A stretch of 64,000 nt of DNA from Gluconobacter roseus NBRC 3990 (GTDB lineage: Bacteria > Pseudomonadota > Alphaproteobacteria > Acetobacterales > Acetobacteraceae): positions 434,001-498,000 of the forward strand of contig NZ_BJLY01000001.1 of the NCBI RefSeq assembly GCF_006538885.1, read 5' to 3'. Below are positions 44,601-53,716 of the stretch, one piece after another. Position 1 is the first letter of the stretch; every line of letters starts with the position of its first letter. Below the pieces are notes generated by a model. It was given only the letters and a program-made list of their open reading frames with translations. It ran no database searches and was not told where the DNA came from. A program made the translations under genes and the position numbers.

Positions 44601-47435
44601 GTGCCGCCAGAAAAACCTGATCTGGGAAAGCCTGATTCGGGCAAGCCCCATCTGGTACTGATCGACGGGTCCGGCTTCATCTTCCGCGCATTCCATGCCC
44701 TGCCGCCGATGAGCAGCCCCGAGGGCGTTCCGGTCAATGCGGTCTATGGCTTTACGAACATGCTGGCGCGTCTGCTGCGGGACCATGTGGGGACGCATCT
44801 GGCGGTGATCTTCGATGCCGGTCGCACGACGTTCCGCAACGAGATCTACCCGCAGTACAAGGCCCATCGCCCCGAGCCGCCGGAAGACCTGCGCCCGCAG
44901 TTCGGACTGATCCGCGACGCCACGGCGGCTTTCAACGTGCCGTCGATCGAGCTTGCCGGCTGGGAAGCGGACGATCTTCTTGCCGCTTATGCAAAAGCGG
45001 TCGTGGCGGATGGTGGGTGCTGTACCATCATTTCGTCCGACAAGGATCTGATGCAGCTCGTGCGTCCCGGCGTCGAGCTGATGGACCCGATGAAGCAGAA
45101 GCCGATCCGCGAGGCCGAGGTCGAGGCCAAGTTCGGTGTCCGTCCCGATCAGGTCGTGGACGTGCAGGCGCTGATGGGGGATTCGACCGACAACGTTCCC
45201 GGTGTACCCGGCATTGGTCCCAAGGGTGCCGCGCAGCTTGTGAACGAGTACGGCACGCTGGACCAGATCCTTGAAGCCGCGCCGGGCATGAAGGCGTCCA
45301 AACGTCGGGACAATCTGATCGAACATGCCGATGCCGCGCGCATGTCCCGCAGGCTGGTGCTGCTGGACGACAACGCGCCCATGCCGCAGCCGATCAGCGA
45401 ACTCGGCTGCCGCGAGCCTGTCCGCGAAACCCTGCGGGACTGGCTTGAGGAGATGGGCTTTCATTCCATCATCCAGCGCATGGGGTTGGGTCTGGCCGCA
45501 AAGCCGCGCCCGTTCACACGTCAGATCGTCCGGCCCGAGGACAAGGCTGCCGAACGTGAAGAAGCCGCGGCCGTCACGATCCCCGATGCGGCTTATGGTC
45601 CTTACGAGACCGTGACGGACATGGACGCGCTGGATCGCTGGATCGCGGAAGCTCGGGCTGCGGGCGTCGTTGCCGTCGATACCGAAACGGACAGCCTCAA
45701 TGCGCGGCAGGCCAATATGGTCGGGCTGTCGCTGTCGGTTGCGCCGGGGAAGGCCTGTTACGTGCCGTTCCTGCACGAAACCATGCTCGACCTGCTTGAA
45801 GAAGATTCGACCGGAAAAGCTTTTGTCCGTCAGTTGGACCGCGCCGCAGCACTGGAGCGTCTGAAGCCGCTGTTGCAGGATGCGTCCGTCCTCAAAGTGT
45901 TCCAGAACGCGAAATATGATCTGACCGTCTTTCGTGGCGCGGGCATTCCCGAAATCACGCCCATCGACGATACGATGCTGATTTCCTACGCCCAGTCCGC
46001 CGGTGAGCACGGGCAGGGCATGGGCGAGCTGTCGGAGCTACATCTGGGACACACGCCCGTCACCTATGATTCCGTAACGGGAACGGGGCGCAAACGCATT
46101 CCGTTTGCACGGGTGGCGATTGATACCGCGACCGCCTATGCCGCCGAGGATGCCGATGTCACGCTCCGTCTGTGGCAGGTGCTGCGTCCGCAGTTGCGGA
46201 TCCGGAAGGCGCTGGCGCTGTATGAGGAAATCGAACGTCCGCTGATCCAGATCCTGACGGATATGGAAGATGTCGGCATCAAGGTGGATGCCACCGAACT
46301 GCGCCGCATGTCCGCCGATTTTGCCGAACGCATGGCGACGATCGAGCAGGAAATCCACGCGCAGGTCGGGCGGAGCTTCAATGTCGGCTCCCCCAAGCAG
46401 CTTGGCGAAATCCTGTTTGATGAAATGGGGCTGCCCGGCGGCAAGCGGACGAAAAGCGGAAGCTGGGGCACGGATTCCGGGGTTCTGGAATCACTGGCCG
46501 AGCAGGGGCATGACCTGCCGCGCAAGATCCTGGACTGGCGTCAGCTGGCCAAGCTGAAATCCACCTATGCCGATGCGCTGGTCCAGCAGATGGATCAGGA
46601 CACGCAGCGGGTTCATACGTCCTTCCAGATGGCCATCACCACGACGGGGCGGCTGTCTTCGAACGAGCCGAACCTCCAGAACATCCCCATCCGCACCGAA
46701 GAAGGCGCGCGCATCCGCAAGGCCTTCGTGGCGGCACCAGGCTGTGTTCTGCTGTCGGCGGATTACAGCCAGATCGAACTGCGTCTTCTGGCGCATGTTG
46801 CGAAGATCGAGCCGCTGCTTGAAGCGTTTCGTCTGGGACAGGACATTCATGCCCGCACGGCGTCCGAAGTGTTCGGCATTCCGCTCGAAGGCATGGACCC
46901 GCTGACCCGTCGCCGGGCCAAGGCTATCAATTTCGGCATCATCTACGGTATTTCGGCCTTCGGTCTGGCGCAGCAGCTTCAGATTTCGGCAGGTGAGGCA
47001 CGCTCCTATATCGACGCCTATTTTGCCCGCTATCCCGGCATCCGCGCCTATATGGAGCGGACCAAGGAAGAAGCGAAGAAATACGGCTACGTCACGACGC
47101 CGTTCGGTCGCCGCTGCTATGTGCCGGGCATCACTGAAAAGAACGGTGCCCGTCGTGCCTATGCAGAACGTCAGGCCATCAACGCGCCGCTTCAGGGCGG
47201 GGCAGCGGACATCATCAAGCGCGCCATGGTCCATCTGGCGCGGCGTCTGCCAGCGACAGGTCTGAAGGCACGCACGGTATTGCAGGTGCATGACGAACTG
47301 CTCTTCGAAGTCGAGGAGCAGGACGCGACGGCGCTGGCGGAGTTCGTTCGCACCGAAATGGAAGGGGCCGCCAAACTCGATGTGGCCCTTGAGGTAGAAA
47401 CCGGTATTGGCCCAAGCTGGGCTGACGCACATTAA
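44601..47435 (+). CDS. polA: DNA polymerase I
   Basis: 944 residues, full-length. 5'-3' exonuclease (residues 14 to about 300) with GWEADDLLAAYAK and GDSTDNVPGVPGIGPKGA. 3'-5' exonuclease with DTETDSL, NAKYDLTVF and YAAEDADVT, so the DEDDy residues are kept and proofreading looks intact. Polymerase domain with LSSNEPNLQNIPIR, DYSQIELRLLAH, KAINFGIIYGI and the terminal VHDELLFEV. Acts in Okazaki fragment maturation and repair. The next gene starts 13 bp on. Confidence 0.97.
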   Translation: MPPEKPDLGKPDSGKPHLVLIDGSGFIFRAFHALPPMSSPEGVPVNAVYGFTNMLARLLRDHVGTHLAVIFDAGRTTFRNEIYPQYKAHRPEPPEDLRPQFGLIRDATAAFNVPSIELAGWEADDLLAAYAKAVVADGGCCTIISSDKDLMQLVRPGVELMDPMKQKPIREAEVEAKFGVRPDQVVDVQALMGDSTDNVPGVPGIGPKGAAQLVNEYGTLDQILEAAPGMKASKRRDNLIEHADAARMSRRLVLLDDNAPMPQPISELGCREPVRETLRDWLEEMGFHSIIQRMGLGLAAKPRPFTRQIVRPEDKAAEREEAAAVTIPDAAYGPYETVTDMDALDRWIAEARAAGVVAVDTETDSLNARQANMVGLSLSVAPGKACYVPFLHETMLDLLEEDSTGKAFVRQLDRAAALERLKPLLQDASVLKVFQNAKYDLTVFRGAGIPEITPIDDTMLISYAQSAGEHGQGMGELSELHLGHTPVTYDSVTGTGRKRIPFARVAIDTATAYAAEDADVTLRLWQVLRPQLRIRKALALYEEIERPLIQILTDMEDVGIKVDATELRRMSADFAERMATIEQEIHAQVGRSFNVGSPKQLGEILFDEMGLPGGKRTKSGSWGTDSGVLESLAEQGHDLPRKILDWRQLAKLKSTYADALVQQMDQDTQRVHTSFQMAITTTGRLSSNEPNLQNIPIRTEEGARIRKAFVAAPGCVLLSADYSQIELRLLAHVAKIEPLLEAFRLGQDIHARTASEVFGIPLEGMDPLTRRRAKAINFGIIYGISAFGLAQQLQISAGEARSYIDAYFARYPGIRAYMERTKEEAKKYGYVTTPFGRRCYVPGITEKNGARRAYAERQAINAPLQGGAADIIKRAMVHLARRLPATGLKARTVLQVHDELLFEVEEQDATALAEFVRTEMEGAAKLDVALEVETGIGPSWADAH

Positions 47436-47448
47436 AGACAGGAAGGTC

Positions 47449-48057
47449 ATGCAGACCAATCACGAACGCCGCAAGCGGGTCGGCAATCGCATCATCTGGA
47501 GCGTTCTCGCCGTTGCGGCCGTTCTGGGATATGTCGGCTTCCATCTTGCGTCCAATGGTGGTCCGGGCCTTCTGGTCCAGTCCAATGGTAATGAAGTCGG
47601 CGGCAGTTTCCGTCTGGACTCGCTGGGCGAGAGCACCGTCACCGAAGGTGATTTCCACAATACCTGGATGCTGGTCTGGTTCTTCGACGCCAACTGCCCC
47701 GAGGAAAAGTGCAAGCCCGTGCTGAAGAGCATGGAACAGGCGCTGGTCACGCTGCGTCCGGAAGGTATCCGCGTCTCACCGCTGGCCGTTTCTCTCAATC
47801 CGTTCGACGAGGCTGATCCGCTCAAGGAATATGTCCTTCCGGTCGCGCCGCATGTCATGCCGTTTACGGCCACGCCGAACATGATCAAGGCCATGACGGC
47901 CGAATATCATGCGCCGCTCCAGAAAGAGGGGGACCATTTTGTTCCCGCGCCACAGATCGTCATCATGGACCCGAACGCCCGCTATGCCGGCACCATTCCG
48001 GCTGATGGTAATGCCGATGCGCTGATCGCGCGTCTGCGTGAACTGGCGAAGCGCTGA
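47449..48057 (+). CDS. SCO1/SenC-like membrane protein with CX4C motif
   Basis: 202 residues from the ATG at 47449. One N-terminal membrane segment (IIWSVLAVAAVLGYVGF) and a thioredoxin-like periplasmic domain. In SCO proteins copper is held by CX3C and a distant His. Here the cysteines read DANCPEEKCKP, with four residues between, and the His is GDHFVPAPQIVIMDP. Copper handling for a heme-copper oxidase is likely by family, but the motif spacing is unusual. Followed directly by a solute-binding protein gene. Confidence 0.7.
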   Translation: MQTNHERRKRVGNRIIWSVLAVAAVLGYVGFHLASNGGPGLLVQSNGNEVGGSFRLDSLGESTVTEGDFHNTWMLVWFFDANCPEEKCKPVLKSMEQALVTLRPEGIRVSPLAVSLNPFDEADPLKEYVLPVAPHVMPFTATPNMIKAMTAEYHAPLQKEGDHFVPAPQIVIMDPNARYAGTIPADGNADALIARLRELAKR

Positions 48058-49713
48058 ATGAAGCGGGGGGCTGCGCTTCTTGCGATAGGAATGGCTCTGG
48101 GGCTGGGAATTTCTCAGGCCCGAGCCGGGGAGCAGACCCCGCCTGACTGGAACGGGATTACACTCGGCAGTCCCCATCGTGGCGGCACGCTGCACCTGAC
48201 AGCGGACGGTCCCGGCGGTACGTTGGACCCGCAGATCAATTACGGAACACAGTACATCCAGGTGTTCCTCAACATGTACGATCCGCTGCTGACGTTCCGC
48301 ATGGTTCCGGGAACGGCGGGGCTGGAAGTGGTGCCGGATCTTGCCGATGCCATGCCGCAGATCAGTCCGGACGGTCTGACATGGCGCATGCATCTGCGCC
48401 CGGGTCTGCGTTTTTCAGACGGTTCTCCCGTGCGGATTGAGGATGTTGTGGCGTCTTTCCGCCGCATCTATCGCGCGGGAAGCCCGACGGCAGCTTCCTT
48501 CTATGGCGGGATTGAAGGCGCGAAAGAATGTCTGGAAAAGCCTGACCTTTGTACGCTGCCAGGGGTGGAAGGGCATCCGGATACCGGCGAGATCGTCTTT
48601 CATCTGACAAAACCGGATGGCGAGTTTCTGTACAAACTCGCATTTCCTCATGCCGTGATCCTGCCGGCAGGCACTCCGCCACATGATCTGGGCGGGACAA
48701 CCGCTCCGGGGACAGGACCGTACCGGATTACGGAATATGATCCGGGCCACGGCATGGTGTTGGAGCGCAATCCGCACTTCCATGTCTGGAACCCGCAGGC
48801 TCAGACCGATGGCTTCGTGGATCGGATCGAATATGATTTCGGCCTTTCGGATGAAGCGCAGGTCACGGCCGTTGAACAGGGACGCTATGACTGGATGCTG
48901 GACGCCAAGCCAGCGGACCGTCTTGGTGAACTGGGCACGCAATATACGTCTCAGGTGCATATCAATACGCTTTTAGGTCTGTATTATCTGGCGATGAACA
49001 TCCATGAAAAGCCGTTCACGGATGTCCGCGTGCGCCGGGCGGTGAGCATGGCCGTCAACCGCCATGCCATGACGATCCTGTTTGGTGGGGACGCGATTTC
49101 CGAACCACTGTGCCAGATGGTGCCTCACGGTATTCCCGGTGCCGATCTGGGAATGAGCTGCCCGCAGGATGTGGAAGGGGCACGCCGCCTGATCCATGAA
49201 GCCGGTGCGGAGGGCGCCTCCGTCACGCTGGTGGTCCCCAATCGCGCCATGGAGCTCGGAATGGGCACCTATCTGCGCAATGCCCTTCAGTCCATAGGCC
49301 TGAACGCGCAGCTACGTCCGATTACGGCTGGTCTTGCGGAGTCCTATGAGCAGAACACTGCCAATCATGTCCAGATCGCACTGGCCTACTGGTTTGCGGA
49401 TTATCCATCGGCCTCAACCTTCCTCGACGACCTGTTCGGCTGTGATAATTACCACCCGAACTCGGCCGTCTCCCCGAACTTCACGGGCTTCTGCGACCAG
49501 CATGTCCAGTCCCTGTTCGGTCAGGCCATGGCACAGACCGATCCCGAAAAAGCAGCCCCGCTCTGGCAGGAGGCTGGACGTGCCATCATGGACCAGATGC
49601 CCGGCGCGCCGATGATCCAGATGCGCACCGTCGATTTCGTCTCCAAACGGCTCGGCAATTATTATTCGACGCTGCTGAACCACATGGTGTTTTCACATGT
49701 CTGGGTGCAGTGA
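48058..49713 (+). CDS. Family 5 ABC transporter solute-binding protein
   Basis: 551 residues. Signal peptide of about 23 residues. The ligand-binding fold of DppA/OppA type is recognisable (YDPLLTFRMVPGTAGLEVVP, DGLTWRMHLRPGLRFSDGSPV, GTGPYRITEYDPG). The start ATG is next to the stop of the SCO-like gene (TGAATG), so they are probably translationally coupled. No permease or ATPase gene of this transporter is near, so it may serve another permease. Substrate could be peptides. Confidence 0.85.
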   Translation: MKRGAALLAIGMALGLGISQARAGEQTPPDWNGITLGSPHRGGTLHLTADGPGGTLDPQINYGTQYIQVFLNMYDPLLTFRMVPGTAGLEVVPDLADAMPQISPDGLTWRMHLRPGLRFSDGSPVRIEDVVASFRRIYRAGSPTAASFYGGIEGAKECLEKPDLCTLPGVEGHPDTGEIVFHLTKPDGEFLYKLAFPHAVILPAGTPPHDLGGTTAPGTGPYRITEYDPGHGMVLERNPHFHVWNPQAQTDGFVDRIEYDFGLSDEAQVTAVEQGRYDWMLDAKPADRLGELGTQYTSQVHINTLLGLYYLAMNIHEKPFTDVRVRRAVSMAVNRHAMTILFGGDAISEPLCQMVPHGIPGADLGMSCPQDVEGARRLIHEAGAEGASVTLVVPNRAMELGMGTYLRNALQSIGLNAQLRPITAGLAESYEQNTANHVQIALAYWFADYPSASTFLDDLFGCDNYHPNSAVSPNFTGFCDQHVQSLFGQAMAQTDPEKAAPLWQEAGRAIMDQMPGAPMIQMRTVDFVSKRLGNYYSTLLNHMVFSHVWVQ

Positions 49714-50382
49714 CGTAGGGTTTGCGTGAAAACCTGTTTTGTCCCGAAGAAAAGCGGCCAGCCTGTCGGCATCATGACGGTTGATGCGACTGCCTGTGAG
49801 ATGTGCCACGCCAATGGCCGGAAAGCCCCAAATCTGGCCTTCCCGAGCAAGCACATCCGGCCGCCGCGAATGCTCTTTTCGTAAAACCGGCAGCCCCTGC
49901 GCCAAAGCCTTAAAAGTCCCAAGACCAATGACGAGGATCATGCGTGGGCACAGGACCTTCACAATCTCCTCGCATTTCTCCAGTGAGAAGCGCTCAAGCT
50001 CTTTGCGAACCGGGCGTGGGATCTGTCGCCATGCGGTCATTGAAGGCGCACGAAAGAAAACAAGATTCAACCCGGTGCATCGGTCCAGATCTTCGACGCT
50101 GAAGATTTTGCGGATTGCGCGCGCCAGCGGCCAGGGTGCTGCTGCAAATTCAAATCGGGATGGCCATGAGATATGCTGACCTTCGGCGAGCCCGTCCAGC
50201 GCATCCTGAGCGCGCCCGCCTGGCTGAAAGCCGATGAAAAGAATATCGGGACAGGGGCGCGGGGGACCGTAGAGAATACGGTAGCCCAGCGCAGCCTGTC
50301 CCATTTCGGGAGCAAACCTTGCATACAGGGCTTCGGTTTCCCGATAGATCTTCCGGACCAGCAGTGCCGGTCCATCCGTCAC
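49693..50382 (-). CDS. Uracil-DNA glycosylase-like protein
   Basis: 229 residues, using a GTG start at 50382 that overlaps the purD stop (GTGA). UDG-superfamily traits: ILFIGFQPGGRAQ as the first motif, an intermediate VLCPRMILVIGLGTFKALA strand, and a final VAHLTGSR loop. The catalytic residue assignment is not clear, so activity on uracil is unproven. The frame could start upstream at 50418 within purD. Confidence 0.55.
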   Translation of the reverse strand: MTDGPALLVRKIYRETEALYARFAPEMGQAALGYRILYGPPRPCPDILFIGFQPGGRAQDALDGLAEGQHISWPSRFEFAAAPWPLARAIRKIFSVEDLDRCTGLNLVFFRAPSMTAWRQIPRPVRKELERFSLEKCEEIVKVLCPRMILVIGLGTFKALAQGLPVLRKEHSRRPDVLAREGQIWGFPAIGVAHLTGSRINRHDADRLAAFLRDKTGFHANPTSLHPDM

Positions 50383-51608
50383 AGGCCGACATCGTTGCGG
50401 AAGATCTTGTCCTCCCACTGGATTGCGGACGCACCTTCATAGGCCAGCTTGCGGGCCTCTTCAGGCGTCGCGGCTTTTGCGCAGACGGTCAGGACGCGCC
50501 CGCCATCCGCGACCAGAACGCTATCAGCCAGCTTCGTCCCCGCATGGAAGACCGAGACGCCCGGAACGGCTTCGGCGCGTTCGATCCCGCTGATCCGGCC
50601 ACCCTTTTTCGGAGCGTCCGGATAGCCGTTCGCAGCCAGCACCAGCGAGATCGAGTGCTCGTCGGAAAATTCTGCCGCTGCGTGTTCGAGACTGCCCTGC
50701 GCCAGTGCGGCGAGGATCGGCAGCAGGTCCGATTTCAGGCGGATCAGCAGGGCCTGTGCTTCCGGATCGCCAAAGCGGACATTGTATTCAATCAGCTTCG
50801 GCCCTTCGGTCGTCAGCATCAGCCCGGCGAAAATCACACCCCGGAACGGGGTGCCACGACGGACCATCTCGGCCAGCATGGGGCGGACCATGATGTCGAG
50901 GGCCTTTTCCTGCATCTCGCGCCCGAAAGCGGGGGGCGGAGAAATCGCACCCATACCGCCGGTGTTCGGGCCGGTATCACCGTCACCGAGGCGCTTGTGA
51001 TCGCGCGCGGCACCAATGAGCACGGCCTTGTCATCCGAGCAGAACGCGAAGAGCGAGACTTCCTCGCCCACAAGGCATTCCTCGATCACGAGCGGCATAC
51101 CGAGCCTGCGGATGGCGTCTTCGGCTTCTTCCACGCTCTGGGCCACGACGACGCCCTTGCCGCCAGCCAGACCGTCCGCCTTGATGACGATCGGCGCGCC
51201 ACGACGACGTACGAACTCAATGGCCGGGGCTTCCTCGTCAAAACGCTCCCAGCGTGCCGTCGGAATGCCAGCCGCATCCGCCACGTCCTTCGTGAACGCC
51301 TTGCTGCCTTCCAGCAGGGCCGCAGCCTTCGTCGGACCCGCGCACGGAATACCGGCTTCGGCGCAGGCATCCGCCAGACCGGCCACCAGCGGCGCTTCCG
51401 GACCGGGCACGATCAGGTCGATCTTCTGCTCCTGCGCAAAACGCACCAGTCCCGCGACGTCATCGGCCTTGAGCGGAACGAGCGTTGCGACAGACGCCAT
51501 GCCGGGATTGCCCGGTGCCGCATAAAGGGCGGTCAGACCCGGTGAGCGCGCAAGACATGTAGCCAGGGCATGTTCACGCCCTCCGGACCCGACCAGCAAA
51601 ACGCGCAT
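50379..51608 (-). CDS. purD: Phosphoribosylamine-glycine ligase PurD
   Basis: ATP-grasp enzyme making glycinamide ribonucleotide from phosphoribosylamine, glycine and ATP. 409 residues. N-terminal VLLVGSGGREHALA, then PGNPGM, and the ATP-grasp part IVIKADGLAGGKGVVVA and DTGPNTGGMGA. C-terminal GRVLTVCAKA as expected. Divergent from xseA with a short intergenic region. Confidence 0.96.
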   Translation of the reverse strand: MRVLLVGSGGREHALATCLARSPGLTALYAAPGNPGMASVATLVPLKADDVAGLVRFAQEQKIDLIVPGPEAPLVAGLADACAEAGIPCAGPTKAAALLEGSKAFTKDVADAAGIPTARWERFDEEAPAIEFVRRRGAPIVIKADGLAGGKGVVVAQSVEEAEDAIRRLGMPLVIEECLVGEEVSLFAFCSDDKAVLIGAARDHKRLGDGDTGPNTGGMGAISPPPAFGREMQEKALDIMVRPMLAEMVRRGTPFRGVIFAGLMLTTEGPKLIEYNVRFGDPEAQALLIRLKSDLLPILAALAQGSLEHAAAEFSDEHSISLVLAANGYPDAPKKGGRISGIERAEAVPGVSVFHAGTKLADSVLVADGGRVLTVCAKAATPEEARKLAYEGASAIQWEDKIFRNDVGL

Positions 51609-51674
51609 TCCGCTTATCCTTTATTATGCAATCGTGGGCTTCGTTTGAGGGCGTGCGTAGCATAGACTGGCGGC

Positions 51675-53228
51675 ATGATGGAGAGTGATGGCGCATCGAT
51701 CCGCGGGAATGTTCCGCAATATTCGGTTTCCGAGATTTCCGGGGCGATCAAACGCACGCTGGAGAGCGGATTCGGCCGTGTCCGCGTGCGCGGTGAGATC
51801 ACGGAACTCAAGCGCTATCCGTCCGGCCATATTTACCTTTCGCTCAAGGATGAAGGCAGCAAGATCGCCGGTGTGATCTGGCGAGGGAGTGTCTCGCGGC
51901 TTGGTATGGCTCCGGAGAACGGCAACGAGGTCATCGCGACCGGCCGCGTCTCGGCTTATGGCGAGCGGTCCAGTTATCAGCTCATCATCGACCGCATGGA
52001 GTTCGCGGGCGAGGGGGCTTTGCTCGCCAATATCGAGCGCCTGCGCCGCAAGCTGCTTGAAGAGGGCCTGTTCGAGCCCGAGCGCAAAAAAGCCATTCCG
52101 TTCCTGCCGTCTTTGGTCGGCGTCATCACATCGCGCTCCGGCGCGGTGCTGCACGACATCATTACGACGATCAGTCGTCGCTTCCCGCGGGATGTGCTGC
52201 TCTGGCCGGTTCCGGTCCAAGGCGAAGGGGCGGCAGCCCAGATCGCAGCGGCCATCGAAGGCATGTCAGTCCGCCGTCCGCGCACGCCTGATGTGCTGAT
52301 CGTCGCGCGTGGCGGTGGCTCGCTTGAAGACCTGATGGCCTTCAATGACGAGCGCGTCCTGCGTGCTGTGGCGAACTGCCCGGTGCCGATCATTTCCGCT
52401 GTTGGCCATGAAACTGACACGACGCTGATTGATCTCGTCTCGGATCGTCGTGCGCCCACACCGACCGCCGCTGCCGAAATGGCCGTGCCTCTGCGCTCGG
52501 AAATGGTCGCGGACATGGCGCATCGCAATGCGCGTCTGACGGGTGCGCTCACCCGCATCATCCAGACGGCCCGCGCGCGACTGGATCAGGCCGCCGCCCG
52601 TCTGCCCGATCTGCCGGGTCTGCTGAATTCCGCCAGGATGCGTCTGGACGATCGCGGCCAGCGTCTCGATCTGGCGCTTCCGTCTTTCGTCATGCGCATC
52701 CGCAACCGGCTGGATGCGCCGGGGATGCACCTGCCATCGCCGGAGCTTCTGATCGGGCGCAGTCGGGCACGGTTGCAGGCTCTGCGTCTGCCCGCTCCAG
52801 AGCTTCTCGTCAGCCGTGCCCGCGCCCGCCTGACGGCGCCGACGACCCATCTTCCCAGTCTGGAACTGCTGATCGAACGTCGCCGGGCCGCGCTGCGCAT
52901 GGTGTCGGGCGAACTTGAAACGGCTTGGCAGCGCGCGCTCCAAACCTTCCAGCTCCGGACGGAGCGCCAGCGCCTGTCGCCCGATATTCTCAGAAGCGCC
53001 ATTCGCCTCCAGCAGGCCCGGCTTCAGGGACTGGGCAGCCATCTTGAGGCCGTCTCGCCCCGTGCTATTCTCAGTCGGGGCTATGTCCTGGTGCAGGATG
53101 TGAACGGGCAGCCTGTCACGAGTGCGGAGGCCCGTCCTGTTGCGGATCGCGTCGTTCTGTCTTTCGCCGACGGTGATCGTGGGGCAAGACTGGACAGCCT
53201 GTCGCCACAGGGCGATCTTGGACTGTAA
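51675..53228 (+). CDS. xseA: Exodeoxyribonuclease VII large subunit XseA
   Basis: Large subunit of the single-strand nuclease ExoVII. 517 residues. N-terminal OB-fold (GRVRVRGEITELKRYPSGHIYLSLKDEG read in pieces) and catalytic domain (GVITSRSGAVLHDI, ARGGGSLEDLMAFNDERV, SAVGHETDTTLID). The coiled-coil part has about four to five imperfect repeats of about 20 residues (LPSPELLIGRSRARLQA, LPAPELLVSRARARLTA, LPSLELLIERRRAAL). The xseB gene is not in the window. Confidence 0.96.
   Translation: MMESDGASIRGNVPQYSVSEISGAIKRTLESGFGRVRVRGEITELKRYPSGHIYLSLKDEGSKIAGVIWRGSVSRLGMAPENGNEVIATGRVSAYGERSSYQLIIDRMEFAGEGALLANIERLRRKLLEEGLFEPERKKAIPFLPSLVGVITSRSGAVLHDIITTISRRFPRDVLLWPVPVQGEGAAAQIAAAIEGMSVRRPRTPDVLIVARGGGSLEDLMAFNDERVLRAVANCPVPIISAVGHETDTTLIDLVSDRRAPTPTAAAEMAVPLRSEMVADMAHRNARLTGALTRIIQTARARLDQAAARLPDLPGLLNSARMRLDDRGQRLDLALPSFVMRIRNRLDAPGMHLPSPELLIGRSRARLQALRLPAPELLVSRARARLTAPTTHLPSLELLIERRRAALRMVSGELETAWQRALQTFQLRTERQRLSPDILRSAIRLQQARLQGLGSHLEAVSPRAILSRGYVLVQDVNGQPVTSAEARPVADRVVLSFADGDRGARLDSLSPQGDLGL
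52602..52912 (+). repeat. Imperfect tandem repeats inside XseA
   Basis: About five copies of an Arg/Leu-rich 18-25 residue unit beginning LPxxELL and ending RARLxA. They occupy the extended helical region of the large subunit. Length differences between units suggest expansion by duplication. Confidence 0.6.
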
Positions 53229-53264
53229 CTCTTTCATCCACCCGATCTGTGATCCGGAGTCTGC

Positions 53265-53627
53265 ATGCGTTCGTTCTGGTTGAGTCTCGTTGCCCTGCCG
53301 CTGCTTGCAGCCTGTGCCCAGCAGCCGACGGCGCCAGCGCGTCCTGCGGGCTCGCCTCTGACGCAGGCCAAAATCCCGCCGCAGGATTTTGCGCCCGGTC
53401 TGGTGGAAGAAACATCTGAGGATGGCAAGAAGAAGCTGTTCAACGATCCTTCAGCGCCGCTCAACACACCGCTTTGTGGAGCAGCCCTTCAGGAACAGGC
53501 CCAGGCAGCCGGAGCCATCTATCCGCAGAGCCTGGCCAGTACGAGTTCCTGCCCGCGCAATGCCTGTTTCCAGCCGCTGACCGGCACCTATATTGCGACA
53601 ACCGGAGCCCAGAGCGTCTGCCGCTAA
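53265..53627 (+). CDS. Small lipoprotein of unknown function
   Basis: 120 residues. Signal with lipobox LLAAC. Pro/Ala/Gln-rich linker, then a small domain with three Cys (LCGAAL, SSCPRNACF, QSVCR) that could pair as disulfides in the periplasm. The family is not recognised. Between xseA and a terminator. Confidence 0.7.
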   Translation: MRSFWLSLVALPLLAACAQQPTAPARPAGSPLTQAKIPPQDFAPGLVEETSEDGKKKLFNDPSAPLNTPLCGAALQEQAQAAGAIYPQSLASTSSCPRNACFQPLTGTYIATTGAQSVCR

Positions 53628-53655
53628 GGCACTCGCGGGGCTGACAGTCCCAAAT

Positions 53656-53691
53656 AAAAAGGCCGGTCGGGACATCCCGACCGGCCTTTTT
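53656..53691. terminator. Bidirectional terminator between lipoprotein and rne
   Basis: A run of A then GGCCGGTCGGGA pairs with TCCCGACCGGCC then a run of T. Suits both the lipoprotein gene (plus strand) and rne (minus strand). Confidence 0.9.
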
Positions 53692-53716
53692 CATGCTCGC
53701 GGAACGCGCTGACGGA

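Noticed and set aside
44547-46010. 487-codon minus-strand frame
   Set aside because: Antisense to the 5'-nuclease and exonuclease domains of polA.
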